Source: Jiella marina (lineage in GTDB: Bacteria > Pseudomonadota > Alphaproteobacteria > Rhizobiales > Rhizobiaceae). Taken from it: DNA of 64,000 bases. The notes beneath the pieces were generated by a model. It made no database searches and was not told the DNA's origin. It worked only from the letters and a program-made list of their open reading frames with translations. Location of the stretch: contig NZ_JAKQZG010000015.1 of assembly GCF_024359545.1 (NCBI RefSeq), forward strand, positions 83,398 through 147,397. Reading direction: 5' to 3'. Positions within the stretch are counted from its first letter, which is position 1, and the number at the start of each line of letters is the position of its first letter. Below, in pieces: positions 8,308 to 29,340 of the stretch. Made by a program: the position numbers and the translations under genes.

Positions 8308-8720
8308 GGGGGTTCTCCAGCGTTTGGTCGCGATCGGCCGCAGTTGCACGGGGACGGATCATTCGAATTCGCCGGGCGGCCTACCGTTCTCCTTCCTGCC
8401 GCCCAGATCGGCTTCGCTCTTACGGGAGGAGACGACTGCTCCCCTCGATCTTGGCACGGTCCCGTCCGGAATGGCTTTGGAGCGCCCGCTTTCTGGCGAG
8501 CGCGTCGGTCCGGGACACCCGCTGCCTCCCACGCAATCGAGTACCCTGGCGCACGATCGTTTGACTTGGCGCAAAGACACTCTTCGTATGCCGCAGGAAA
8601 CCGTTTTTGCTGCGCTGCCGTCGACTCGCCACTCTTTGACGCCGTTCACTTTGCGAGCCCGGCTTTCAGGAGCGACCGCTTCTTGCTAGAGCAGCGCAGA
8701 AACCAAGAGGGAATTAGCAA
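8308..8720. promoter_or_regulatory. Divergent intergenic region between the two arms of the glycan cluster
   Basis: The gap separates the minus-strand operon from the plus-strand glycosyltransferase gene. A plus-strand promoter candidate is TTGACT (8571-8576), a 17-nt spacer and TCGTAT (8594-8599). I found no convincing gene, and the minus-strand frames at 8359-8649 look non-coding. The promoter of the five-gene operon must lie here too, but I cannot point to it. Confidence 0.4.
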
Positions 8721-9413
8721 ATGACCATCGACGTCGCCCGCGTTTTCATCGGCTTCGACACCAAGGAGGTGCTCGCCTACCACGTGCTTGCGCAGAGCAT
8801 CTTGGAAAACTCCTCGATGCCGGTCGCATTTTCTCCAATCGTTCTAAAGAACCTCGAAGGTATCTTTAAGCGCGAGCGACATAATCTCCAATCCACAGAA
8901 TTTTCCTTCTCGCGCTTCCTGGTCCCCGCCTTGTCGAACTACGAGGGCTGGAGCCTGTTCATGGATTGCGACATGATGCTGAGGGCCGACATTGCCGAAC
9001 TCTGGAAGCTTCGTGACGATCGCTATGCCGCCATGTGCGTCAAGCATGACTATACGCCGAAGATCGAGACCAAGTTCCTCGGCCAGACCCAGACCAAATA
9101 CGAGAAGAAGAACTGGTCGAGCGTCATCCTGTTCAACAACGCCAAATGCAAGGCGCTGACCGAGGACTACGTCAACTCGGCTTCGGGTCTGCAACTCCAT
9201 CAGTTCAAGTGGCTCGAGAACGACGATCTGATCGGCGAGCTGCCGGCGGAATGGAACTGGCTCGTCAACGAGTACGAATATAACGAGAACGCCAAGAACG
9301 TTCACTTCACCGATGGCGGCCCCTATTTCGACGAATACAAGGACTGCGACTATGCCGACGAGTGGTTCGCCGCGCGCGACCGCACGCTCTTCGTTCAGCA
9401 GCGCGAAGGCTGA
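8721..9413 (+). CDS. Putative GT-A glycosyltransferase, GT8-like, 230 aa
   Basis: A small glycosyltransferase-type protein. The N-terminal strand RVFIGFDTKEVLAYHVLAQS (7-26) is followed by a hydrophobic strand with the acidic motif LFMDCDMMLRAD (79-90). That is the DxD region that binds the metal and nucleotide-sugar in GT8-like enzymes. The C-terminal half has WNWLVNEYEYNENAKNVHFT, a pattern common in this group (HFTDGGPYF near the end). Start ATG 8721 has GAGGGA about 10 nt upstream. No signal peptide, so it is cytoplasmic or peripheral. It probably works with the GT29-like gene 74 nt downstream. Confidence 0.75.
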   Translation: MTIDVARVFIGFDTKEVLAYHVLAQSILENSSMPVAFSPIVLKNLEGIFKRERHNLQSTEFSFSRFLVPALSNYEGWSLFMDCDMMLRADIAELWKLRDDRYAAMCVKHDYTPKIETKFLGQTQTKYEKKNWSSVILFNNAKCKALTEDYVNSASGLQLHQFKWLENDDLIGELPAEWNWLVNEYEYNENAKNVHFTDGGPYFDEYKDCDYADEWFAARDRTLFVQQREG

Positions 9414-9487
9414 GGCAGCCGTTCGCGGAATCCGGATCGGTTGTCACCAGGCCGGGCCTCCTGAACTGCCACGGATGACGGACATCG

Positions 9488-10324
9488 ATGAGTGAGCTTC
9501 CAGACGAGCCGACTGATTGGGCTCGTTTCTTCGCGCGTTACCGCACGGTGGTGCTGGTGGCCAACAGCGAGGCGGCGGATATCCCGGCGCTTCGCCACCG
9601 TTTCGGCGAGGGCGTGCTGTTCGTCTTCTTCAACAAGGTCTACAAGGTTCTCGACGAACCCTTTGACCGACCGGCGCTTTTGGTGTCTCGATCCAGTCCG
9701 GCCGGGGCGAATCTGGTCTACCGCCGAGAAGTGGACGCGGTGTGCCGGTTCTTTCCCGGTCACGCGTTCCTCGGAATCCTCAATCTCGTCGCAGCGACCG
9801 GCGAACGCTTCAGCAGCGCCGACGAGTTTGGGGGGCGCGCCGTCGGTCATCTCGACCTCGTATCGCACTATTCCGGCTTCTATCCGGCCGACTACGCGCC
9901 GACGAGCGGTTTTGCACTCGCCGTCTGGCTCGTCGAATCATGCCCGGATGTTTCGGTGATTCTCGCCGGCTTCACCGCCGAACGCTCGGATCGGTGGAAA
10001 CTCTTTCACGATCATGAATGGACCTTCGAGCAGATCGTCCAGCGACTTTTGATGCGGGCCGGGCGCCTTGGAGCGATCGGCGGACGCGAGCGGCCGCCGT
10101 TGACCGCCATCGCACAGCGCTTCCCGGATGTGCAGCCACAGGAGATCGCGCTGGTTGCGGCCGAAGTACTGTCCGCTCGCCAGGAGGGGACCAACCGATC
10201 GGTCGACCGTCTCTATTCGATCGTGAAGCCGCTGGCTTCGATCGACGGGATCTTTCGGCGACTGAAGCCGAAGACGCGAAAGCAGCGCCTCCAGGAACGG
10301 GCCGATCGACCAGAAGGAGGTTGA
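9488..10324 (+). CDS. GT29/sialyltransferase-like protein, 278 aa
   Basis: The layout resembles sialyltransferase-fold proteins. The first strand is TVVLVANSEAADIPA (20-34). A later block YAPTSGFALAVWLVESCPDV plus SVILAGF (136-162) corresponds to the motif-S P-T/S-S/T-G...G region. It is followed by WKLFHDHEWTFEQ (170-182), whose His174/His176 are candidate catalytic histidines. The C-terminal 100 residues are helical and basic. ATG 9488 starts inside a short gap after the GT8-like gene, so the two are probably co-transcribed. Rhizobial relatives are variously named, and I would not trust a substrate. It is a third sialyltransferase-fold candidate within 6 kb. Confidence 0.6.
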   Translation: MSELPDEPTDWARFFARYRTVVLVANSEAADIPALRHRFGEGVLFVFFNKVYKVLDEPFDRPALLVSRSSPAGANLVYRREVDAVCRFFPGHAFLGILNLVAATGERFSSADEFGGRAVGHLDLVSHYSGFYPADYAPTSGFALAVWLVESCPDVSVILAGFTAERSDRWKLFHDHEWTFEQIVQRLLMRAGRLGAIGGRERPPLTAIAQRFPDVQPQEIALVAAEVLSARQEGTNRSVDRLYSIVKPLASIDGIFRRLKPKTRKQRLQERADRPEGG

Positions 10325-10392
10325 AAAGGGCCTTGTGCGCCGTGCGTAGGGGCACGACGTTTGCTTGGCACGAAATCATCCCGACCTGGGTC

Positions 10393-10421
10393 TTGCAGTT
10401 CCCGCGGCAAGGCGATATTGC
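10393..10421 (+). promoter_or_regulatory. Candidate promoter of tRNA-Trp
   Basis: TTGCAG (10393-10398), a 17-nt spacer and TATTGC (10416-10421) lie 12 nt upstream of the tRNA. The predicted start falls just before its first base. Motif match only. Confidence 0.5.
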
Positions 10422-10433
10422 GGCTTCGGCCAT

Positions 10434-10509
<76 letters not shown>

Positions 10510-10562
10510 TTCGCCTGATGCCGCTTTTTCGTCGGGCCACAGTTTTTCACCCGGTATGGGCC

Positions 10563-10591
10563 TTGTGAATCAGCGCGAGGCCCGCTAAATA
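10563..10591 (+). promoter_or_regulatory. Candidate promoter of secE-nusG
   Basis: TTGTGA (10563-10568), a 17-nt spacer and TAAATA (10586-10591) lie about 70 nt upstream of secE. Read-through from tRNA-Trp is also possible because no clear terminator follows the tRNA. Confidence 0.45.
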
Positions 10592-10660
10592 CCTGCCGAA
10601 ACATGAACGGCGCGTGGGGCTGGTCAACCGCCTTTCACGCGCTTTAGCCGTGAGCACTCG

Positions 10661-10858
10661 ATGGCCAAGACGAATCCCTTCACTTTCCTCGAGCAGGTGC
10701 GTTCGGAAACGTCGAAGGTGACGTGGCCGACCCGGCGCGAGACGGTGATCTCGACGATCATGGTGTTCGTGATGGTCGCCTTCGCGGCGGCGTTTTTCTT
10801 TATTGCCGATCAGGCGCTCGGCTACATCGTCGGCCTGATCATGAACGCGGGCGTCTGA
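10661..10858 (+). CDS. secE: Preprotein translocase subunit SecE
   Basis: The 65-residue single-span SecE clamps the SecY channel in the inner membrane. The amphipathic N-terminal helix carries the conserved LEQVRSETSKVTWPTRRET (10-28). One transmembrane helix follows (about 30-58). This short form is normal outside enterobacteria. It is followed after 28 nt by nusG, the standard pair. Confidence 0.97.
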   Translation: MAKTNPFTFLEQVRSETSKVTWPTRRETVISTIMVFVMVAFAAAFFFIADQALGYIVGLIMNAGV

Positions 10859-10886
10859 CGGCGCCTCGGGAGACATCGACAGTTTC

Positions 10887-11417
10887 ATGACCGCCCGCTG
10901 GTATATCGTTCACGCCTATTCGAATTTCGAAAAGAAGGTGGCCGAATCGATCGAGGAGCAAGCCCGTCAGAAGGGGCTTTCCGACAAGTTCGAGAAGATC
11001 CTCGTGCCGACCGAGAAGGTCGTCGAGGTGCGTCGTGGCCGCAAGGTCGATGCCGAGCGCAAGTTCTTCCCCGGCTATGTTCTGGTCAAGGCCGAGCTGA
11101 CCGATCAGGTCTTCTCGATGATCAAGAACACGCCGAAGGTGACGGGATTTCTCGGGCCGGACAACCGCCCGGTGCCGATCTCCGAGGCCGAGGCCGACCA
11201 TATTCTGAACCAGGTCCAGGATGGCGTCGAGCGGCCGAAGCCGACCATGTCCTTCGATATCGGCGAGCAGGTGCGGGTCTCCGACGGTCCCTTTGCCTCG
11301 TTCAACGGCGTCGTTCAGGAAGTCGACCAGGAGCGCGCGCGTCTCAAGGTGGAAGTTTCGATCTTCGGGCGTGCGACGCCCGTCGATCTCGAATTCGGTC
11401 AGGTCGAAAAGGTCTGA
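10887..11417 (+). CDS. nusG: Transcription termination/antitermination factor NusG
   Basis: NusG binds the RNA polymerase clamp, suppresses pausing, and links polymerase to Rho or to ribosomal protein S10. The NGN domain occupies about 1-118 and begins ARWYIVHAYSNFEKKVAESI. It includes the loop RKFFPGYVLVKAEL. The C-terminal KOW domain (about 124-176) contains GEQVRVSDGPFASFNGVVQE. Length 176 aa is typical. A GC hairpin (11426-11440) follows the stop and could be a weak terminator before rplK. Confidence 0.98.
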   Translation: MTARWYIVHAYSNFEKKVAESIEEQARQKGLSDKFEKILVPTEKVVEVRRGRKVDAERKFFPGYVLVKAELTDQVFSMIKNTPKVTGFLGPDNRPVPISEAEADHILNQVQDGVERPKPTMSFDIGEQVRVSDGPFASFNGVVQEVDQERARLKVEVSIFGRATPVDLEFGQVEKV

Positions 11418-11554
11418 TCGGACAGGCGGGCTCGGCCCGCTTCTCGTGCGGGAGGCGAGGCGGCTTTGCCGGCCGATATCGCCGCACCGCGCGGACTGCG
11501 AAACGCCGGTGGCGCAAGACGCTCTGACCGGCAGACGAATGAAGGCAGGAGCAA

Positions 11555-11983
11555 ATGGCTAAGAAAGTTGCGGGCCAGCTGAAGCTTCAGGTCCCGGCCG
11601 GATCGGCGACGCCGTCGCCCCCGATCGGACCGGCGCTCGGTCAGCGTGGCATTAACATCATGGAGTTCTGCAAGGCGTTCAACGCGCAGACCCAGGAAGC
11701 CGAGAAGGGTTCGCCCATCCCGGTGGTGATCACCTACTATCAGGACAAGTCCTTCACCTTCGCGATGAAGACGCCGCCGGTGACCTACTTCCTCAAGAAG
11801 GCGGTCAACCTGAAGAGCGGCTCCAAGGCGCCGGGCAAGGAGACGGCCGGCACCGTGTCGCGCACTCAGCTGCGCGAGATCGCCGAGAAGAAGATGGTGG
11901 ACCTCAACGCCAACGACCTCGACGCCGCTACGGCGATGGTCGAAGGCTCAGCGCGGTCCATGGGCCTGCAGGTGGTGGAGTAA
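11555..11983 (+). CDS. rplK: 50S ribosomal protein L11
   Basis: L11 shapes the GTPase-associated centre of 23S rRNA and is needed for the RelA stringent response. The 142-residue protein has the proline-rich N-terminal [20 protein letters not shown] and the C-terminal RNA-binding domain. It starts at ATG 11555 after AGGAG. rplA follows 5 nt after the stop codon, the conserved rplKA pair. Confidence 0.98.
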   Translation: MAKKVAGQLKLQVPAGSATPSPPIGPALGQRGINIMEFCKAFNAQTQEAEKGSPIPVVITYYQDKSFTFAMKTPPVTYFLKKAVNLKSGSKAPGKETAGTVSRTQLREIAEKKMVDLNANDLDAATAMVEGSARSMGLQVVE

Positions 11984-11988
11984 GCACG

Positions 11989-12696
<708 letters not shown>

Positions 12697-13069
12697 CCCT
12701 TCAATTCGCGGGGGCGAGTGTTTATATCGCGCCCTCGCGCTTTAAAGAATTCCGGGCTCGTCCCGGGAACGGGAGCCGCCGGAAGGGGGCTCCCGAAATG
12801 CCTGTCCGAGATTGTGGGCGACCGGCCGTTTTCAAGCGACCGGTCATAATCGTGAGAAAGCCTGCATGAGACGGGGAAGGACCAGTTTCCGGCGGATGCC
12901 GGATTTGGGTTCGAACTCCGAATGCCTTGCGCCGCCCGTGGGTTCCATCCCGCGTGGATCGGGTGAGGGGACAGGATCTCCGAGCGTCGTCCGGATGATC
13001 CGGGCGGCAAAAGGCAACCAGACCGCATGGTTCGCTCCGGCGAACGGCGCGGTCAACTGGAGAGAGGCA
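12697..13069 (+). promoter_or_regulatory. rplJL leader with candidate L10 autoregulatory hairpin
   Basis: This 373-nt gap precedes rplJ and carries several hairpins. One is CGGGAGCC (12770-12777)/GGCTCCCG (12788-12795). Another is GACCGG (12820-12825)/CCGGTC (12840-12845). Nearest to the gene is a two-tier hairpin: GACCGC (13021-13026)/GCGGTC (13049-13054) outside, GTTCGC (13030-13035)/GCGAAC (13040-13045) inside, with an ATG/GGC internal loop. It ends 5 nt before the GGAGAGAGG site of rplJ. Position and shape fit the L10(L12)4-binding leader known from other bacteria; equivalence is inferred. Confidence 0.55.
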
Positions 13070-13588
13070 GTGGACAGAGCGGAAAAACGCGAATTCGTCA
13101 CGTCGCTCAACGAGACCTTCAAGGACTCGGGATCGATCGTGGTGGCCCACTATGCCGGTCTCACCGTGGCGCAGATGAACGACTATCGTTCCAAGATGCG
13201 TCAGGCCGGTGGGTCCGTCAAAGTCGCGAAGAACCGTCTCGCCAAGATCGCTCTTCAAGGCACGGACGCCGAAGGCATCTCGAACCTGTTCGAGGGCCAG
13301 ACTCTGATCGCTTATTCCAGCGATCCGATCGTGGCGGCCAAGGTCTCCAACGACTTCGCCAAGGGTAACGAGAAGCTCGTGATCCTCGGCGGCGCCATGG
13401 GGCCGACCACCCTGGATGCGGACGGTGTGAAGGCTCTCGCCACCATGCCGTCGCTGGATGAACTCAGAGCGAAGCTCGTCGGCATGATCAACACGCCGGC
13501 CACGCGCATCGCTGGGGTTCTTCAGGCACCGGCGGGTCAGCTCGCACGCGTGTTTGGGGCCTATGCCAAGAAGGACGAGGCGGCGTGA
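13070..13588 (+). CDS. rplJ: 50S ribosomal protein L10
   Basis: L10 is the stalk base that anchors L7/L12 dimers and, as a complex, usually represses its own mRNA. I start at GTG 13070. GGAGAGAGG lies a few bases upstream, and the resulting N-terminus ([20 protein letters not shown]) matches rhizobial L10. An upstream ATG frame exists but reads through the structured leader. Length is 172 aa. The conserved [20 protein letters not shown] block and the C-terminal helix that binds L12 ([14 protein letters not shown]) are present. rplL follows after 51 nt. Confidence 0.96.
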   Translation: MDRAEKREFVTSLNETFKDSGSIVVAHYAGLTVAQMNDYRSKMRQAGGSVKVAKNRLAKIALQGTDAEGISNLFEGQTLIAYSSDPIVAAKVSNDFAKGNEKLVILGGAMGPTTLDADGVKALATMPSLDELRAKLVGMINTPATRIAGVLQAPAGQLARVFGAYAKKDEAA

Positions 13589-13639
13589 GGCTGGTTCCTC
13601 GCTGCTCAACTCAAAGTTCGAACCTAAGGAAGATGAAAA

Positions 13640-14020
13640 ATGGCTGATCTCGCCAAGATCGTTGAAGACCTGTCGAGCCTGACCGTCCTCGAGGCGGCTG
13701 AGCTGTCGAAGATGCTGGAAGAGAAGTGGGGCGTCTCCGCCGCTGCTCCGGTCGCCGTCGCGGCTGCCGGTGGCGCTGGTGGTGAGGCTGCCGCGGCTGT
13801 CGAAGAGCAGACGGAGTTCACCGTCATCCTCGCCAGCGCCGGCGCTCAGAAGATCAACGTCATCAAGGAAGTCCGCGCGCTCACGGGCCTTGGCCTCAAG
13901 GAAGCCAAGGACCTCGTCGACAACGCGCCGAAGCCGATCAAGGAAGACGTCGACAAGGACGAGGCCAACAAGATCAAGGAAGCGCTGGAGAAAGCCGGCG
14001 CGACCGTCGAACTCAAGTAA
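13640..14020 (+). CDS. rplL: 50S ribosomal protein L7/L12
   Basis: The multimeric stalk protein that recruits and stimulates translational GTPases. The N-terminal dimerisation domain (about 1-33) is followed by an Ala/Gly/Val-rich hinge ([20 protein letters not shown]) and the C-terminal factor-binding domain with [20 protein letters not shown]. At 126 aa it is normal. ATG 13640 has AAGGAAG upstream. Two hairpins after the stop may reduce transcription into rpoBC. Confidence 0.98.
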   Translation: MADLAKIVEDLSSLTVLEAAELSKMLEEKWGVSAAAPVAVAAAGGAGGEAAAAVEEQTEFTVILASAGAQKINVIKEVRALTGLGLKEAKDLVDNAPKPIKEDVDKDEANKIKEALEKAGATVELK

Positions 14021-14090
14021 TCGCGGCTTTGGCCGCGGTTTCGCGACGAAAATTGGTGGGCGGAGCGGCTTCTTGCCGTTCCGCCTTCCG
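14019..14090 (+). terminator. Tandem hairpins between rplL and rpoB, probable attenuator
   Basis: The rplL-rpoB gap (14021-14416) begins with AATCGCGGC/GCCGCGGTT around a TTTG loop (14019-14040). A second, stronger hairpin follows: GGCGGAGCGGC (14059-14069)/GCCGTTCCGCC (14075-14085), 11 bp with one wobble, then TT. T-tracts are weak, so partial termination is more likely than full. A further hairpin, CGGGTC/GACCCG (14301-14315), lies nearer rpoB. Partial attenuation between stalk proteins and rpoBC is known in E. coli; transfer to this organism is inferred. Confidence 0.5.
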
Positions 14091-14416
14091 TGCTCGCTGG
14101 AATCGGTGAACGAGGCCTTCCTTGGAGGGTCGTTAAAGCCGGTCTCGGGAGCGAGGTGAGCCAGGACAGCGATGGGTGCGTATCATCGAACGTTCCAGGC
14201 GGTCTCTTTCCGGCACGAAACGGCCGCTGAAGATCGGGTGCGTTGGGTGATACGGACCGGCAAGCCGGACGAACCATAGTTTTCACGCCTTGTGCGTGGC
14301 CGGGTCTTCGACCCGACAGTCGAGTTTCGCCGCGGCAACGCGGCTTCCCTCTCCACAGAGGGATAGCAATGTCAGCCCTTCGGTCAAGGGCTCAGACGTC
14401 ACGAGAAGGAGCGACG

Positions 14417-18565
<4,149 letters not shown>

Positions 18566-18703
18566 GACGAAGACCTGCGAGGGCCGCCGGAGACGGTGGC
18601 CCGAACCGGCGCCGAGACCCGCGCCGGTTCGAATGCGAGGATGATTTCAGCGGCAGGCCTCGCCGCCGCGATTCAGGGGTGAATGCCCCAGAAGGAGAAA
18701 GCC

Positions 18704-22903
<4,200 letters not shown>

Positions 22904-22929
22904 GCGCGTCTAAAGAACGAGACTGCACG

Positions 22930-22957
22930 GAGGCCGCCCTAGTGGGCGGCCTCTTGC
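22930..22957 (+). terminator. Terminator after rpoC
   Basis: A perfect 10-bp stem GAGGCCGCCC/GGGCGGCCTC (22930-22939, 22944-22953) with a TAGT loop. The downstream bases TTGCATTTG form only a partial T-tract. Confidence 0.7.
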
Positions 22958-23027
22958 ATTTGTGCTCGGAAATATTGGAAGGCGGAGCTCGCTCCCCAAT
23001 CGGTGCATATGAAAGAAGGACAACGGC

Positions 23028-23546
23028 ATGCTGGGCGCTGATAGCTCGATCCTGGCGATCGACCTGGATGACCGCGAGACGATGGCGCCGCTGCTCGCGC
23101 TCAACAACGCGCATGCCGCGGAGCTCTCGCTTCTCGACGAGACGGGCTTTCATCTGCTGGTCGGCGCCGCGCGTCTGGCGTTGCGCTCCGCCGATTCGAC
23201 AGCCTTCGTCTTGGCCCTCGATCAGACCGCCACGACCTATGACAGTCCGAACTATCACTGGTTCCGCGACCGTTACGAGCGTTTCCTCTACGTCGACCGG
23301 ATCGTCGTCGCACCGGCTGCACGGGGCAGGGGACTGGCACGCCGCCTGTACGACGCCGTCTTCATGGGCGCCGACCAGTCGGCGATTCCCCGGGTGGTCT
23401 GCGAGGTGAACATCCAGCCGCCGAATCCGGCTTCAGAGCGGTTCCACGAAGCGCTCGGGTTTCGCGTCGTCGGGGAGGCGACCATCCATGGCGGTCAAAA
23501 AACGGTACGATATTACGAGCGTCCGGTCCCCGGTGCGCCCCAGTGA
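23028..23546 (+). CDS. GNAT-family N-acetyltransferase, 172 aa
   Basis: Predicted acetyl-CoA-dependent N-acetyltransferase. The central motif A reads FLYVDRIVVAPAARGRGLAR (86-105), with the R/Q-x-x-G-x-G/A pyrophosphate loop in AARGRGLA. The C-terminal NPASERFHEALGFRVVGE fits motif B. AAGAAGGACAACGGC precedes ATG 23028. It sits alone between the rpoBC terminator and the str operon. That makes it a single-gene insert in an otherwise informational block. Its substrate is not predictable; ribosomal-protein acetylation is only speculation from location. Confidence 0.85.
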   Translation: MLGADSSILAIDLDDRETMAPLLALNNAHAAELSLLDETGFHLLVGAARLALRSADSTAFVLALDQTATTYDSPNYHWFRDRYERFLYVDRIVVAPAARGRGLARRLYDAVFMGADQSAIPRVVCEVNIQPPNPASERFHEALGFRVVGEATIHGGQKTVRYYERPVPGAPQ

Positions 23547-23876
23547 CGCGAAAGCCTTCAAAATCGAGCCGGAAACCCGCTTCCCCGGCTTGACTGTGTC
23601 TGAAGGACCGATTAGGTACGCGCCAACCGAGCCGATGTGAGGCCGAATCTTCCCGTAGACGCCACGTCCGGGAAACCGGCGCCTCAAACAAGGCTTCGTT
23701 CAACGAGACGTCAATCTCTGGCGCATGACCGCTTCTGTGGTCCTCTGCATTCGTCCGGGCCGTCCGCAAGTGAAGCGGAACGATGGCCCGGTTTCGCGCA
23801 TGGAGAACGGAAGTTCTCTCTGCGCGGAGAGACTCTCGTGTCGAACCTGGGACTGGAAGTTTTAAAGGAAGGTTGG
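23547..23876 (+). promoter_or_regulatory. str operon upstream region with promoter candidate
   Basis: The 330-nt gap before rpsL holds a good -35 element TTGACT (23590-23595). A weaker -10 TAGGTA (23613-23618) follows at 17-nt spacing. The remaining leader of roughly 250 nt has no recognisable gene. I see no specific riboswitch or protein-binding motif. Confidence 0.4.
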
Positions 23877-24248
23877 ATGCCGACCATCAACCAATTGATC
23901 CGGAAGCCGCGCGTGCGTCCCACCGAACGCAACACGGTCCCGGCCCTCGAGGCGAACCCCCAGAAGCGCGGCGTCTGCACGCGCGTCTACACGACCACGC
24001 CGAAGAAGCCGAACTCGGCGCTTCGTAAGGTCGCCAAGGTGCGTCTCGTCAACGGCTACGAAGTCATCGGCTACATTCCGGGCGAGGGCCACAATCTTCA
24101 GGAGCACTCCGTGGTGATGATCCGCGGCGGGCGCGTGAAGGACTTGCCTGGCGTGCGCTATCACATCATCCGCGGCGTTCTGGATACCCAGGGCGTGAAG
24201 AACCGGAAGCAGCGTCGTTCGAAGTACGGCGCCAAGCGTCCGAAGTAA
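23877..24248 (+). CDS. rpsL: 30S ribosomal protein S12
   Basis: S12 lines the decoding centre and is the classic streptomycin-resistance locus. The 123-residue product starts at ATG 23877 after AAAGGAAGG. It carries [19 protein letters not shown], with the streptomycin-relevant lysine (KPNS) wild type. A second conserved loop is [17 protein letters not shown]. It is the first gene of rpsL-rpsG-fusA-tuf. Confidence 0.98.
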   Translation: MPTINQLIRKPRVRPTERNTVPALEANPQKRGVCTRVYTTTPKKPNSALRKVAKVRLVNGYEVIGYIPGEGHNLQEHSVVMIRGGRVKDLPGVRYHIIRGVLDTQGVKNRKQRRSKYGAKRPK

Positions 24249-24267
24249 TCGACCCGCGATAAGTTGA

Positions 24268-24750
<483 letters not shown>

Positions 24751-24781
24751 TTCTGGCTTCCTTCTGAAAGGCGACGCCCCG

Positions 24782-26872
<2,091 letters not shown>

Positions 26873-26935
26873 CCAGCTTCGGTCTGAAACGGTGGGGCTC
26901 CAAGCGAGCCGAATTGAATTAAACGGAGTGGCAAG

Positions 26936-28111
<1,176 letters not shown>

Positions 28112-28121
28112 GTGACGCGTC

Positions 28122-28165
28122 AGGGCCGGCGCGCCGCGGAGTGTTCCGCCAGCGCCGGCCCTTTG
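28122..28165 (+). terminator. Branched hairpin between tuf and rpsJ, possible terminator/attenuator
   Basis: A perfect 11-bp stem AGGGCCGGCGC (28122-28132)/GCGCCGGCCCT (28152-28162) encloses a second small stem GCGGA/TCCGC. It is followed by TTTG. It lies 10 nt after the tuf stop and would separate the str and S10 units. Confidence 0.55.
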
Positions 28166-28280
28166 CCGCCGAAGGGCGGTAGCGGGACGAGGTCCCGTTT
28201 TCGAACTTGGCTGCCTTGAAAGAACAAGCGTTCGGAAAAGGGCTGGCGTGCCGGTCGCTTCCGACAGAGGACAATAGAAC

Positions 28281-28589
28281 ATGAACGGCCAGAATATCCG
28301 CATCCGTCTGAAGGCGTTCGACCATCGGGTCCTCGACGCTTCGACGCGCGAGATCGTGTCGACGGCCAAGCGCACCGGCGCGAATGTGCGCGGGCCGATC
28401 CCGCTGCCGACGCGGATCGAGAAGTTCACGGTCAACCGCTCGCCGCACATCGACAAGAAGTCGCGCGAGCAGTTCGAAATGCGCACCCACAAGCGGCTCC
28501 TCGACATCGTCGATCCGACGCCGCAGACGGTCGATGCGCTGATGAAGCTCGATCTCGCCGCTGGCGTTGATGTCGAGATCAAGCTCTGA
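28281..28589 (+). CDS. rpsJ: 30S ribosomal protein S10 (NusE)
   Basis: S10 is a 30S head protein and, as NusE, part of the antitermination complex with NusB and NusG. The 102 residues begin [19 protein letters not shown] and contain the family signature around [20 protein letters not shown]. It opens the S10 operon. AGAGGA lies upstream of ATG 28281, and rplC starts 25 nt after its stop. Confidence 0.98.
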   Translation: MNGQNIRIRLKAFDHRVLDASTREIVSTAKRTGANVRGPIPLPTRIEKFTVNRSPHIDKKSREQFEMRTHKRLLDIVDPTPQTVDALMKLDLAAGVDVEIKL

Positions 28590-28614
28590 TCCGAGCACGG
28601 GAAGGATAACGCCC

Positions 28615-29340
28615 ATGCGTTCAGGTGTGATTGCACAGAAGGTCGGCATGACCCGCGTCTACAACGACGCCGGCGAGCATGTTCCGGTCACCGTCCTGAA
28701 GGTCGAGAACCTGCAGGTCGTCGCCCAGCGGACCGCTGAGAAGAACGGCTACACTGCCGTTCAGCTCGGTGCGGGTCTCGCCAAGGTGAAGAACACGTCC
28801 AAGGCCATGCGCGGCGTCTTCGCGCAGGCCTCGGTCGAGCCCAAGCGCAAGCTCGTCGAGTTTCGCGTCTCCGAAGACAACATGATCGACGTCGGGTCCG
28901 AGATCACCGCCGATCATTTCGTCGCCGGACAGATGGTCGACGTGACCGGGACCTCCATCGGTAAGGGTTTTGCCGGTGCGATGAAGCGGCACAATTTCGG
29001 CGGTCTGCGCGCCACCCACGGCGTATCCGTTTCGCACCGTTCGCACGGTTCGACCGGTCAGCGCCAGGATCCCGGCAAGGTCTTCAAGAACAAGAAGATG
29101 GCCGGTCACATGGGCCAGGTGCGGGTGACCACCCAGAACCTGGAGATCGTCCGCACGGATCCCGAAAAGGGCCTGATCCTCGTGCGCGGCGCCGTGCCGG
29201 GCTCGAAGGGCGGTTGGATCGAGATTCGCGACGCCGTGAAGGCTTCGCTGCCGGAGAACGCGCCGAAGCCGGCCGCGCTCCGCGGTGCAGCCGATGGGGC
29301 GGCGCAGGCCGAAGCGGCCGAGACCGAGGGTGCTGAGTAA
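28615..29340 (+). CDS. rplC: 50S ribosomal protein L3
   Basis: L3 is an early-assembly protein reaching toward the peptidyl transferase centre. ATG 28615 gives [20 protein letters not shown] after a GGGAAGGA site. The frame is open upstream but overlaps rpsJ. The 241-residue product carries the loop [20 protein letters not shown]. The alanine-rich C-terminal tail is longer than in E. coli (209 aa), as is common in rhizobia. Its stop shares an A with the rplD start. Confidence 0.97.
   Translation: MRSGVIAQKVGMTRVYNDAGEHVPVTVLKVENLQVVAQRTAEKNGYTAVQLGAGLAKVKNTSKAMRGVFAQASVEPKRKLVEFRVSEDNMIDVGSEITADHFVAGQMVDVTGTSIGKGFAGAMKRHNFGGLRATHGVSVSHRSHGSTGQRQDPGKVFKNKKMAGHMGQVRVTTQNLEIVRTDPEKGLILVRGAVPGSKGGWIEIRDAVKASLPENAPKPAALRGAADGAAQAEAAETEGAE

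Noticed and set aside
8359..8649. Minus-strand frame of 96 codons upstream of the glycan operon
   Set aside because: No ribosome-binding site, no recognisable sequence features, and it fills the expected divergent promoter region.
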